A stretch of 64,000 nucleotides of DNA from an uncultured Bacillota bacterium. GTDB taxonomy: Bacteria; Bacillota_I; Bacilli_A; RFN20; CAG-288. The DNA is taken from assembly GCA_949290645.1 (NCBI GenBank), contig CASESG010000003.1, forward strand, positions 124,001-188,000. The letters run 5' to 3'. The position numbers and the translations under genes were made by a program. Positions 34,157 to 42,903 of the stretch are shown here, in pieces; the stretch's first letter is position 1, and every line of letters begins with the position of its first letter. The notes under the pieces were generated by a model. It was not told the DNA's origin. It ran no database searches and saw nothing but the letters and a program-made list of their open reading frames with translations.

Positions 34157-35629
34157 TCAGCGGAAGTCTTTGAGCAGACGGGAGCGAGAGGGATGTCGAA
34201 GCTTCTTCAGAGCCTTGGCCTCGATCTGACGGATTCTCTCGCGAGTGACGGAGAATTCCTTACCGACCTCCTCGAGCGTGTGCGTCCTTCCGTCCTCAAG
34301 GCCATAGCGGAGGCGGATGACACGGGCCTCACGATCGGTCAGCTGGGAGAGAACCTCGTTGATTCGCTCGGTCTCCATCGAGCGGTTGGCATAGTCATAG
34401 GGCGATTCGTTGTCCTTGTCGACGACGAAGTCCCCGATATGGGAATCGTCTTCCTCACCGACCGGCTTCTCCAAGGAGAGCGGTTCGAGAGCAATCTGCT
34501 GGATCTCGCGGATGCGGTCGGCCGAGAAAGCCCCTTCCATGGCCTCGGAAATCTCCTCTGCCGTCGGTTCGCGGTTGAGCTGCTGGGTGAGCTTGCGTTG
34601 GGTTCTCGTGATCTTGTTGATCGTCTCGACCATGTGAACCGGGATACGGATCGTGCGAGCTTGGTCGGCAAGGGCACGGGTGATGGCCTGACGGATCCAC
34701 CAGGTCGCATAGGTCGAGAACTTGAAGCCCCTGGTGTAGTCAAACTTGTCGACGGCCTTGATGAGGCCCATGTTCCCTTCCTGGATCAGGTCTAGGAATT
34801 CCATGCCGCGGCCGGTGTAATGCTTGGCGATGGAGACGACGAGCTTGAGGTTGCACTGGATCAGTTCGTCCTTCGCCTCCTGGTCCCCTACAAGCACCCG
34901 CTTGGCAAGACGAACCTCATCCTCCTTCGTCTTCAGGACCTGATAGGCACCGATGGCGTGAAGGTACTGACGCACGGGGTCGGCGTTCTTGAGGTCAACC
35001 GCAGGGCTGGCATACTCCAGGTCGTCAGTGTTTTCGTCGCTGAACTCGACATCCTCTTCATCTCCGCCATCTTCTTCTTCGACAAGAGGAATGTCATCAT
35101 CGTCCGTATAATTATCGTCTTCCATGATTCCCTTTTCTTCCAGGAATGTGACAAGGTCATTGAAATCATCGTCGGTCAACTGCAGATGTTTTGTATGCTT
35201 CTCCAGGTCGTTCTGGGAGATCTTGTGGCCGTTCTTGGAGATTTTCAACAGGTCTTCTTTGATATGGTCGAGGCCGGCGATTTCATAATCGGTCGAAGCC
35301 ATCTCGCCAATGGTCGTGGGTAGCTTCTCGGGGGCCTTGGCGGTCTTGCTCTCGACTTCCTTCGCTTTCACAGTCGTGCTCTTCGAGGTCGGCTTGGAAG
35401 CAGAGACCTTGGCCTTCTTTTCCTTGGTCACGGTCTTTTTCTCGACGGCTTTCTTCTCCGTCTTGCCCTTTGCCACTTTGGCTGTCTTTTCTTTCTTGGC
35501 GCTCTTCTTGGCCGGGGCTTTCTTGGTCTCTGGGCTCTTCTTGGCGCTCATTTTCTTGATATCGATGGTCTTGGAAGCGGTCGCTTTTTTTTCGGATTCG
35601 GTAGAAATCTCTTTCTTTTCTTTTGCCAT
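34157..35629 (-). CDS. rpoD: Primary sigma factor (sigma-A) with a basic N-terminal tail
   Basis: The 490-residue protein is a group 1 sigma factor: region 1.2 ([16 protein letters not shown]), region 2 ([31 protein letters not shown], split here by length), region 3 and region 4 ([20 protein letters not shown]). It recognises -35/-10 promoters such as those listed here. Residues 1-100 are an unusual tail of Lys, Ala, Ser and Thr repeats, much like histone H1, and residues about 170-205 are strongly acidic. ATG 35629 follows AAGGAGGT at 7 bases. The dnaG-rpoD order is the classical macromolecular synthesis operon without rpsU. Confidence 0.94.
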   Translation of the reverse strand: MAKEKKEISTESEKKATASKTIDIKKMSAKKSPETKKAPAKKSAKKEKTAKVAKGKTEKKAVEKKTVTKEKKAKVSASKPTSKSTTVKAKEVESKTAKAPEKLPTTIGEMASTDYEIAGLDHIKEDLLKISKNGHKISQNDLEKHTKHLQLTDDDFNDLVTFLEEKGIMEDDNYTDDDDIPLVEEEDGGDEEDVEFSDENTDDLEYASPAVDLKNADPVRQYLHAIGAYQVLKTKEDEVRLAKRVLVGDQEAKDELIQCNLKLVVSIAKHYTGRGMEFLDLIQEGNMGLIKAVDKFDYTRGFKFSTYATWWIRQAITRALADQARTIRIPVHMVETINKITRTQRKLTQQLNREPTAEEISEAMEGAFSADRIREIQQIALEPLSLEKPVGEEDDSHIGDFVVDKDNESPYDYANRSMETERINEVLSQLTDREARVIRLRYGLEDGRTHTLEEVGKEFSVTRERIRQIEAKALKKLRHPSRSRLLKDFR

Positions 35630-35694
35630 ACAAAACACCTCCTTTTATATTATTCTCAAAAGCAGGCGATATTTCTACCTGAAGGCACAAATTT

Positions 35695-37728
35695 TCACGA
35701 TTTCTTCTTTCGATAGGTCTGGAAGGACTGGGCCAGGACGGAAACGCTGAGGGGCTCTCCGCTCTCCTTTTCCTTCGCGACGGCCTTCTGGAAATTGCGG
35801 ATGTTGATCAGGGCTTGCTCCTTGTCGAGGAAGTTCTGGAAGGTCACTTGGTCGTAGAGCGGGGCATCGAGCTGCTTGCTCTCCTGCACGATCTGGTAGA
35901 GGGCGACGCGACTGTCGTTTGGCAATTCCGGCACCTCCTTCTCGTCGTCGTCGAGGTCGAAGGCATCGTCGATCGCATCTTCTTCTTTCTTTTCGCTCTC
36001 GGTGGTGGTACCGTCGAGCTTCGAAAGCAGGATGTCATATTCTTCCTTTCCGAAGGAAGGGATGTCGTCATGGGTCAAATAGATGTTCCCAATCATGTCG
36101 GCCAGGGCATTGAGCTCGTTCTGGCAGAAGATGATGTGGCTTCGAAGGAAGGAGAGATAGGCCAGGCGGCTCTTGGGCAAGGTCAGGACGATGATGAGCT
36201 CGTTCTTCTGGAGATCCTCCTCCATTCCTTCCCCGACATGGATTTCCTGCAGGTAGACGAAGAGGCGATGGATGATGTCGCTGACGTTGTACTTGTTGCT
36301 GAGCTTGGTCGCCACGACCGGTTCCGGTTTTCGTTGACGGGGTGAGCGGCGCCTCTTTCGTCCTCCCGTTTCGGTTTCGCTTTCCTCCGCCGTTTCTTTC
36401 TCAGTGGTAACTTTTGTCTTGGCGTTCAGGTTGAGTATGCTTGAAATCTCGTCCTCGCTGAGGTTTGTCCTTTTGGCGATCTGACGGATGTCCCGGGCGC
36501 GGCTGACTTCCCCGAGGGCGAGAAGGTAGGGACGGACTTCCTTGAGGTAAGACTCGATCTCCTGGCTTTCCAGAAGGAACTTCCTTCCCTTTAGCCTCCG
36601 TCCCAGAAGAAACATCGGCGCATCATAAAGCCTCTGAACCTGCAGAAGCAGGGCTTCCTTTCCCTTCTTCGTCAGGATCTCGTCGGCATCCTTGCCACCG
36701 GTTAGTTTCCAGCCAATGCGCGTCGGAATCTCCTTATCGAGAAGCACGGGCAGGGCCCTTTCCTCCCCCTGCTGGCCCGCTTCGTCGGAATCCAGAAAGA
36801 GTCGGCATTCGACATGAAGCTCCTTCAGGGCGTCGGCCTGGTCCGAGGTGAGCGTTGCTCCCATGATTGCGACCACGGAATTGATTCCCGCTCTCTGGAA
36901 GGCGATGGCATCCATGTAGCCTTCGACGACATAAATGTAGCCGTCTTTCCTCGCCATCTCCTTCGCCTTGTTGTAATGGTAAAGTATTTTTCCTTTGTGG
37001 AAGAGATCGGTTTCGGGAGAATTGACGTATTTTCCGCCATCCTGGTTCGGAAGAAAACGTCTTCCAGAAAAGCCGACGACATGTCCGTCATTGTCCTCGA
37101 TGGGAAAGATGATCCGCCCATCCTGCCGGTCTTTGATCACGGCCGTCGGGGCCAGGATTCCCGCCCTTTCCAGGGTCTGGACATCATATCCCATCTTGCG
37201 CAAGGCATTGATCGAGAGCGAGGCGTCAAACGGAGCGAAGCCGAGGCCGAAATGCTCGATCGTCTCCGCATCCATGCCGCGGGAATTGAGGTAGTCCCTT
37301 GCGACCTTTCCGTCCTTAGCCTGAAGGGAGAGCTGGTAGAAATGGCATAGCTCCGACAGGGCCTTGAGCTCGTTGGGATAGTTCTTGGCAAGCAGGTCTT
37401 CCTTCTTCTTGGCGCTGAAGCCCTGCGGCAGGGGGATGTTACAGATCTCCGCGACCTTCTTCAGGGCCTCCAAGGGCTCAAGATGGGCGTATTTTTCGAC
37501 GAAGGTGATCGAGTCCCCGTAGCTGTCGCAGACATAGCAATGGAAGTTGTTCCTCTCCGGGTCGATCTGCATCGAAGGATGGGAGTCGTTGTGAAAGGGG
37601 CAGAGGGAAACATAGCGCTTCCCGGAGCGTCGCAAAGCATTTGCGCCAAGATAGTAGGAGACGACTTGAACGATGTCACTCTTCTTGGCGATTTCCTTGA
37701 ACAGATTGTTGCCGGTGGATGATCCCAT
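35695..37728 (-). CDS. dnaG: DNA primase
   Basis: The 677-residue primase starts with its zinc domain (SLCPFHNDSHPSM, NFHCYVCDSYGDSITF), followed by the RNA polymerase core with VGFSGRRF and the TOPRIM motifs VVEGYMDAIAFQRAGI and CRLFLDSDEAGQQGE. The C-terminal helicase-binding part includes a basic linker (RKRRRSPRQRKP) and an acidic stretch (AIDDAFDLDDDEKE). ATG 37728 overlaps the glyS stop (ATGA). A 65-base spacer separates it from rpoD. Confidence 0.94.
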   Translation of the reverse strand: MGSSTGNNLFKEIAKKSDIVQVVSYYLGANALRRSGKRYVSLCPFHNDSHPSMQIDPERNNFHCYVCDSYGDSITFVEKYAHLEPLEALKKVAEICNIPLPQGFSAKKKEDLLAKNYPNELKALSELCHFYQLSLQAKDGKVARDYLNSRGMDAETIEHFGLGFAPFDASLSINALRKMGYDVQTLERAGILAPTAVIKDRQDGRIIFPIEDNDGHVVGFSGRRFLPNQDGGKYVNSPETDLFHKGKILYHYNKAKEMARKDGYIYVVEGYMDAIAFQRAGINSVVAIMGATLTSDQADALKELHVECRLFLDSDEAGQQGEERALPVLLDKEIPTRIGWKLTGGKDADEILTKKGKEALLLQVQRLYDAPMFLLGRRLKGRKFLLESQEIESYLKEVRPYLLALGEVSRARDIRQIAKRTNLSEDEISSILNLNAKTKVTTEKETAEESETETGGRKRRRSPRQRKPEPVVATKLSNKYNVSDIIHRLFVYLQEIHVGEGMEEDLQKNELIIVLTLPKSRLAYLSFLRSHIIFCQNELNALADMIGNIYLTHDDIPSFGKEEYDILLSKLDGTTTESEKKEEDAIDDAFDLDDDEKEVPELPNDSRVALYQIVQESKQLDAPLYDQVTFQNFLDKEQALINIRNFQKAVAKEKESGEPLSVSVLAQSFQTYRKKKS

Positions 37729-39125
37729 CAAAGACGACGATCCTTCCTCATCTTGTCATGAAGGTAATCAGCAAGATTGTCGATCGCGACTCGTTCCTGC
37801 TTCATCGAATCCCTCTCGCGGATCGTCACCATGTGGTCGTTCTTGGAATCGAAGTCATAGGTCACGCAGAAGGGTGTGCCGATCGCATCCTCGCGGCGAT
37901 ATCTCTTGCCGATCGAACCGGTCGTGTCGAAGATCGCGTCGAACTCGGGATGGATCATGCGGAAGACTTCCAGCGCCTCTTCCTTCAAGGCGTTTGAGAG
38001 GGGCATCACTGCGGCCGTGTAGGGAGCCAGCTCGTAGGCGAGGTGCATGACGATTCGCTCGTCCTTTCCATCCTCGAGCTTCTCGACCTCGTAGCTGTCC
38101 ATGAGCAGGGCCAGCATCAAGCGGTCCAGGCCGAAGGAAGGCTCGACGACATGCGGGACATACTTCTCGTGCGTCTCGGAATCGAGATAGGTCAAATCCT
38201 GGGAGCTCTTCTCCATGTGCCTCTTGAGGTCGTAGTCTCCACGGCAGGCGATGCCCATCAGCTCGCCCCAGCCAAGGCTCGGGAAAAGATATTCGATGTC
38301 CGTCGTGGCGGAGCTATAGAAAGCCAGCTCTTCCTTCTCGTGGTTGCGGAAGCGGACGTGGTCGGGACGAAGACCGAGCCTCTCGACGAACTGACGGCAG
38401 TTCTCCTTGTAGAAGGCAAACCACTTCTCGTCCTCGCCTGGCTTGAAGAAGAACTCGATTTCCATCTGCTCGAATTCGCGGGTTCGGAAGGTGAAGTTGC
38501 CGGGAGTGATCTCGTTGCGGAAGGCCTTGCCGATGTCGCAGATGCCGATCGGAAGCTTCCTTCTTGTCGTGCGCAGGACATTCTTGAAGTTGACGAAGAT
38601 GCCCTGAGCCGTCTCCGGACGGAGATAGACGGCGGAGCTCTTCTCCTCGGTGACGCCGATAAAGGTCTTAAACATCATCTGGAACTGACGGATCTCGGTG
38701 AACTGGGACTTTCCGCATTTGGGGCAGACGACACGTCCCGACTGGACGATCTCGTTGAGCGCCTTCTGGTCCAGGCCGTCGACATCGATGTCGGGGCATT
38801 GTTCCTTGACCAGGTCATCGGCGCGGAAACGGCTGTGGCAGTATTTGCAGTCGACGAGCGGATCGTGGAAGTTGGCCACATGGCCGGTCGCCTCCCAGAC
38901 CTTCGGATTCATGATGATGGCCGGGTCGATCTGGACGTTGTATTCGATCTCGCGGACGAAGTGCCTGAGCCAGAGATCCTTGAGGTGATTCTTCAGCAAG
39001 ACACCCAAAGGACCGTAGTCCCAGGAATTGGACAGGCCGCCGTAGATCTCGCTTCCGGGATAGACGAATCCGGAAGTGATGAGATGGGTCGTGATTTTCT
39101 CAAAAGTATCATCCTTTTCGGGCAT
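37728..39125 (-). CDS. glyS: Glycyl-tRNA synthetase, single-chain type
   Basis: This 465-residue class II enzyme is the homodimeric (alpha2) form found in many Firmicutes and Mollicutes, not the GlyQ/GlyS two-subunit form. It shows GGLSNSWDYGPLGVLLK, zinc-type cysteines (CKYCHSRF, VVCPKCGKS), the motif 2 region FRNEITPGNFTFRTREFEQ and motif 3 VVEPSFGLDRLMLALL. AGGAGG lies 7 bases before ATG 39125. It sits between recO and dnaG as glyQS does in Bacillus, but the regulators ccpN and yqfL found there are missing. Confidence 0.95.
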   Translation of the reverse strand: MPEKDDTFEKITTHLITSGFVYPGSEIYGGLSNSWDYGPLGVLLKNHLKDLWLRHFVREIEYNVQIDPAIIMNPKVWEATGHVANFHDPLVDCKYCHSRFRADDLVKEQCPDIDVDGLDQKALNEIVQSGRVVCPKCGKSQFTEIRQFQMMFKTFIGVTEEKSSAVYLRPETAQGIFVNFKNVLRTTRRKLPIGICDIGKAFRNEITPGNFTFRTREFEQMEIEFFFKPGEDEKWFAFYKENCRQFVERLGLRPDHVRFRNHEKEELAFYSSATTDIEYLFPSLGWGELMGIACRGDYDLKRHMEKSSQDLTYLDSETHEKYVPHVVEPSFGLDRLMLALLMDSYEVEKLEDGKDERIVMHLAYELAPYTAAVMPLSNALKEEALEVFRMIHPEFDAIFDTTGSIGKRYRREDAIGTPFCVTYDFDSKNDHMVTIRERDSMKQERVAIDNLADYLHDKMRKDRRL

Positions 39126-39153
39126 AGGAACCTCCTGTTTGAAACAACGTTAC

Positions 39154-39159
39154 ATTATA
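39154..39159 (-). promoter_or_regulatory. -10 box for glyS
   Basis: TATAAT on the minus strand lies just after the recO stop, about 30 bases before the glyS start. The -35 is poor. Confidence 0.45.
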
Positions 39160-39161
39160 CC

Positions 39162-39911
39162 CTAATTCGACTCGTTCGGACAGGCCTTGCGAAGCAAGGC
39201 GAGACTGGCGAGGGTCGGAAGGTCGAAGTAGGAACAGAGATAGTGGACAAGCTCGACGAGGACTTTCCATCCCTCATCTTCGGGGACGATCCTCCTGCAG
39301 TTTTTCTCGTCCGGCTCGAGAAAGGCGAACTTGAGGACATAGACTTCCATCTTCGGACGGCTCTTCACTCCACTCTTCAAGGCGCAGTCGTGACAGAGCA
39401 GACCACCGCTTTCCAGAGAATAGGTCTCCACTTCCTTCTTGCCGCAGTGGACGCAGGAATGGACCTCCATCGGAAGGCCAAGGGCGCGATAGACCGAACC
39501 CAGAAGAAGAAGGCACAAGGAGAGAAGGTCTCCTCCTTTGGAGAGCTGGTCGATGATCCGCGTCGCATCAAGGAGAGGAAAGGGATCTCCATAGCGAAAG
39601 AACGTCTTGGAGAGGTCCTGGAGGAAGAAAAGAAAGGCGTTTCCCTTTTCCTGGATGACCAAAGAAGAGGTGTCATAGATCGTGAGGCTCTGCCTGGCCC
39701 GAAAGGGACCCTTGTTTCCCTTCTGGCCGTCGACCTTGACCAAGGCCCCTGGAATCAATAGGGACTTCAGCGCGCTTTTGGGCTTATAGACGTGCGGAGC
39801 GAATAGCGCCTGCACGCCCTCGGAAGTCGAGAGGGCGCAGATCGCAGAATCCTCCTGGTAGGGGATGGCGTAGAGGACAAGCCCTTCGAGAGTCCTCTCG
39901 GGGGACTTCAT
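39162..39911 (-). CDS. recO: DNA repair protein RecO
   Basis: RecO anneals single strands and loads RecA with RecR. The 249-residue protein has the N-terminal OB fold (LEGLVLYAIPYQEDSAICALST), a helical middle and the C-terminal zinc site (HSCVHCGK ... LLCHDCAL). It overlaps the era stop by ATGA, the usual era-recO order. Confidence 0.92.
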   Translation of the reverse strand: MKSPERTLEGLVLYAIPYQEDSAICALSTSEGVQALFAPHVYKPKSALKSLLIPGALVKVDGQKGNKGPFRARQSLTIYDTSSLVIQEKGNAFLFFLQDLSKTFFRYGDPFPLLDATRIIDQLSKGGDLLSLCLLLLGSVYRALGLPMEVHSCVHCGKKEVETYSLESGGLLCHDCALKSGVKSRPKMEVYVLKFAFLEPDEKNCRRIVPEDEGWKVLVELVHYLCSYFDLPTLASLALLRKACPNESN

Positions 39912-40780
39912 GACTCATAGCCGAACTGGCGGAGATACCGGTCCTGCTCCCGCCAATTCGGGATGCATTTCACATGCAAGTCGACGACGGTCTTGAGTCC
40001 GAAATAGCTTGCGATCGACTGCTCGCTGTACTGCCGGATCTTGGAGATCATCTTGCCGTTTCGTCCGATGACGATGGCCTTCTCGGATTCCTTCTCGACG
40101 ATGATGTCCGCATAGACGGTCCATCCTTTGTCCTCCGAGTCGATCTGACGGACATCGATGTAGATGGAATGGGGAACTTCCGCCTTGAGAAGACGGAGGC
40201 ATTTCTCCCGGATCATCTCGGCGATGACGTATTCCTTCGGACGGTCGGAGACCATGTCCCGCGGATAGATGGGCTCCCCCTCCGGAAGGTATTTCTTCAC
40301 GGTGGATAGGAAGGTGTCGACGCCGAAGCCATCCTTGCAGGACATTCTTACAACTTCCGTATTTTTTGGGAGATTGCAGAGATAGCGATTTAATCTCTCT
40401 TCTCCGATATTGGCGTGCACGAGATCGACCTTGTTGAAGCAGAGGATGATCGGAACTTTCTCCGACTTCAGCTTTTCGCAGAGGGAGAAGTCCGGCACTT
40501 CCTTCGCATCGACGACATAGGCGATCACGTCCGCTCCGTCCTTGGCGCTCTCGGCATCGCGAAGGAGGATGCTACCCAGCTTGCCGTGCGGGCGGAAGAC
40601 ACCGGGAGAGTCAGTGAAGACGATCTGCGAGTCCTCGTCGTTGTAGATGGCGTGGATGTTGTCTCTCGTTGTCTGAGGCTTGGAGGAGACGGCGAGAAGT
40701 TTGAATCCAAGGCAGCGATTGATCAGGGTGGACTTTCCGACGTTGGCCCTTCCGTAGACGGCGACGATTCCCGATTTCAT
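39908..40780 (-). CDS. era: GTPase Era
   Basis: Era binds 16S rRNA and couples 30S assembly to growth. The 290-residue protein has G1 YGRANVGKSTLINRC, G2 (SSKPQTTRDN), G3 FTDSPG, G4 CFNKVDLV and a C-terminal KH domain (IVEKESEKAIVIGRNGKMI). ATG 40780 overlaps the upstream ybeY-cdd stop (ATGA) and has GGAGGAT about 9 bases before it. An in-frame extension to 40879 is the cdd part in another frame. Confidence 0.95.
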   Translation of the reverse strand: MKSGIVAVYGRANVGKSTLINRCLGFKLLAVSSKPQTTRDNIHAIYNDEDSQIVFTDSPGVFRPHGKLGSILLRDAESAKDGADVIAYVVDAKEVPDFSLCEKLKSEKVPIILCFNKVDLVHANIGEERLNRYLCNLPKNTEVVRMSCKDGFGVDTFLSTVKKYLPEGEPIYPRDMVSDRPKEYVIAEMIREKCLRLLKAEVPHSIYIDVRQIDSEDKGWTVYADIIVEKESEKAIVIGRNGKMISKIRQYSEQSIASYFGLKTVVDLHVKCIPNWREQDRYLRQFGYES

Positions 40781-41640
40781 CGTTTGAGATCCTCCGGGGT
40801 GAAAGCGTAAGGAAGGAGGTCCTTGACGGTCGTGAACAGCTTCTTCTTCATGTTGTTGGAGAAGATGTAGACCGGGCAATTCGGACGCATCAGTTCCGAC
40901 ATCACCTGGCGGCAGACCCCGCAGCAGGTGCCAACATTCGTGCTCTCCGTGACGATCCCGATGCTGACGATATCATCCTTCCGATACCCTCTCTGGTAGG
41001 CGGAGAACAAAGCCACCCTTTCCCCACAAATCGTCGCCGGATAGGAGGCGTTTTCGATGTTGAAGCCTGTGATGTAGGAGCCGTCCTTGGTGACGACACA
41101 AGCCCCGACGCGGAAATGGGAGTAGGGTGCCAAGGCTTGCGACTGAGCTTCCTTCACCTTCTTTTCCAGCTTTCGCAAGTTCGTGTAGAAATCATGGGGG
41201 AAGTCGTTGAGGACCTTGTTCTGCAGGGCGAACATCTTTTCCGCGTCCTCTTCCTTGGTGTGGTCATAGCCGAAGATGTGAAGAAGGCCGTGGATGAATA
41301 GGAAACAGAGCTCCCTTTCCAAGGGGTGATCAAACTCCTTTGCCTGCTTCTTGGCGACTTCGGTCGCAATCGTGATGCTGCCGAGGTCCAAGACAGGTGC
41401 GGAAGTCTCGTCGTCGTTCTCCAGATAGGCGAAGGTCAGGACGTCGGTCGTCTTGTCGATCTTCCGATATTCGCGGTTGAGCGCTCTCTGCTCCCCGTCA
41501 TCGACCAGGGAGAGAGAGACCTCATAGGTTCCTTCCTTCCCAAGGCTCGTCAGCACGTGGTCGAAACAGCTTTGGAACAGTTCTTTCCAGGAGCGCCGCC
41601 CGTGTGTCTTGTCTAGATAATCAAGGATGCCTTGTGTCAT
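40777..41640 (-). CDS. Fusion of endoribonuclease YbeY and cytidine deaminase
   Basis: The 287-residue protein joins two enzymes. Residues 1-150 are YbeY, an rRNA-processing metalloprotein with zinc histidines H117, H121 and H127 in FIHGLLHIFGYDH. Residues 165-287 are a homotetrameric-type cytidine deaminase with the zinc/catalytic set C205 and E207 (ATICGERVAL) and C240/C243 (TCCGVCRQVM). A charged helix (LRKLEKKVKEAQSQ) links them. In Bacillus ybeY-dgkA-cdd-era lie in this order, so loss of dgkA and fusion explain the gene. The reading frame is continuous, and both active sites look complete. Confidence 0.92.
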   Translation of the reverse strand: MTQGILDYLDKTHGRRSWKELFQSCFDHVLTSLGKEGTYEVSLSLVDDGEQRALNREYRKIDKTTDVLTFAYLENDDETSAPVLDLGSITIATEVAKKQAKEFDHPLERELCFLFIHGLLHIFGYDHTKEEDAEKMFALQNKVLNDFPHDFYTNLRKLEKKVKEAQSQALAPYSHFRVGACVVTKDGSYITGFNIENASYPATICGERVALFSAYQRGYRKDDIVSIGIVTESTNVGTCCGVCRQVMSELMRPNCPVYIFSNNMKKKLFTTVKDLLPYAFTPEDLKR

Positions 41641-42859
41641 CTGCTTCTTGCTCCTCCTTCCGTCTATTATAACGGAAAGTGAGGTGCTTTTTCAGCAAGA
41701 AGGCCGGGAAGGATTGCGAAAGGGAATTGAGCAGGAAGTCGCTCTCCTCCTCGTTCATCGTCCGGAAGAGAGAGGAAGTCGTCCGCTCAATGCTGAAGCA
41801 GAGCAGGAGGGAGAAGAGGAAGTAGTTGAAGCCGACCTGACCGGTCACGAGCATGAAGGCGAGGATCGCCATCGACATGACGACTGCCTTGGAGACCTGG
41901 AAGAGGACAAGGCGGGAGAGGAACCGACCTGCCGCGTCCTTGCTCTGACGGAAGCTTTCGAGCTTCACCTCTTGTGACTTGAGGGAGCTGAGGAAGTTCT
42001 CCTCGTCGATCGAACACCTTCTTTCCACCGCCCTTTTCTCCCTCTGGATGATCGGAGCGAAGAAGGAGAAGAGAAAGCCGAGCAAACCGATCAGGAAATA
42101 GAAAAGACCGTTGGACGTGAAGATCAGGATCAGCAAGAAAAGGAGCAGAGCATGCGTGAAGATGTCCGTCACACCCTTGACCTTCAAGTCGAAGAAACGG
42201 CTGAGCTTGGAGACATCCTCCCTTTCTCTCGTCACCAGGATATATGGAAGAAAATAGGTTTCCTCCATCCTCTTTCTCGCCTTCCTCAAGGCCAGGTAAA
42301 GAGCGAAGAGACTTCCCAGGAACACAAGCATCCCGGCAAAGGAAAAGAGCAGGGATAAGCTTTCCGCCATGGAGTAGATGGAAAGAACCGCCGCTCCCAT
42401 CTGGACGAAGAAGAGCAGAAAGAGAAGAACAAGTTCCGCCGTCGTGAAATACCGCATCCGCAAGATTGACGGCTTCGGGCCGACATTTTCCTTCATGAGG
42501 ATCCTTTTCTGATAGGCTTCGAGAAACTCCTCCTTGGACAGGGTCAACTCCCCGAACTGGGGATCGTCGATCACAAACCCTCTCTTCTTGACCTTCCGAA
42601 GGACGACGAAATGCGTGGCCCCCGCCTGCTTGATCAGGCAGATCGCGGGCAGGGATTTCTTGTCGATCCCGTCCCGCAAGTCGCTTTCATACCCTTCATA
42701 GGTCAAGCCGTAGTGGAGAAGCTCCTTCTTCATCTCAGAAAAGTTCTGGCACTCCCCATCCAGCGGAGCGATGCGCAGGGACTCTTCCTCATGCACGAGG
42801 AAAAGGACGTCGCGCACACATGCCTTGCCACAATCGTTTCGATCTGTCTGTAAAACCAT
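41621..42859 (-). CDS. C39-peptidase-like membrane protein lacking an ATPase domain
   Basis: Residues 1-130 are a C39 peptidase domain like that at the N-terminus of bacteriocin exporters: Q4 and C10 in LQTDRNDCGKACV, H83 in GATHFVVL, and D98/D99 in VIDDPQFG. Residues about 150-400 contain about five or six membrane helices arranged like an ABC exporter membrane domain. The protein ends at residue 412 with no Walker A, signature or Walker B, so the nucleotide-binding domain is missing and not encoded next door. ATG 42859 is chosen because GGAGGT lies just upstream; GTG 42874 is part of that same signal. Substrate unknown. Confidence 0.8.
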   Translation of the reverse strand: MVLQTDRNDCGKACVRDVLFLVHEEESLRIAPLDGECQNFSEMKKELLHYGLTYEGYESDLRDGIDKKSLPAICLIKQAGATHFVVLRKVKKRGFVIDDPQFGELTLSKEEFLEAYQKRILMKENVGPKPSILRMRYFTTAELVLLFLLFFVQMGAAVLSIYSMAESLSLLFSFAGMLVFLGSLFALYLALRKARKRMEETYFLPYILVTREREDVSKLSRFFDLKVKGVTDIFTHALLLFLLILIFTSNGLFYFLIGLLGFLFSFFAPIIQREKRAVERRCSIDEENFLSSLKSQEVKLESFRQSKDAAGRFLSRLVLFQVSKAVVMSMAILAFMLVTGQVGFNYFLFSLLLCFSIERTTSSLFRTMNEEESDFLLNSLSQSFPAFLLKKHLTFRYNRRKEEQEADDTRHP

Positions 42860-42903
42860 AAGACCCACCTCCACTTATCATTGTCGGCAGAAGTGGGTTT
42901 TGT

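Noticed and set aside
39184-39200. Seven-bp hairpin GCCTTGC/GCAAGGC at the end of recO
   Set aside because: It lies in coding sequence and no T-run follows; probably chance.
38043-39761. 572-codon open frame opposite glyS and recO
   Set aside because: Shadow of two certain genes; the low-complexity acidic translation is typical of antisense frames.
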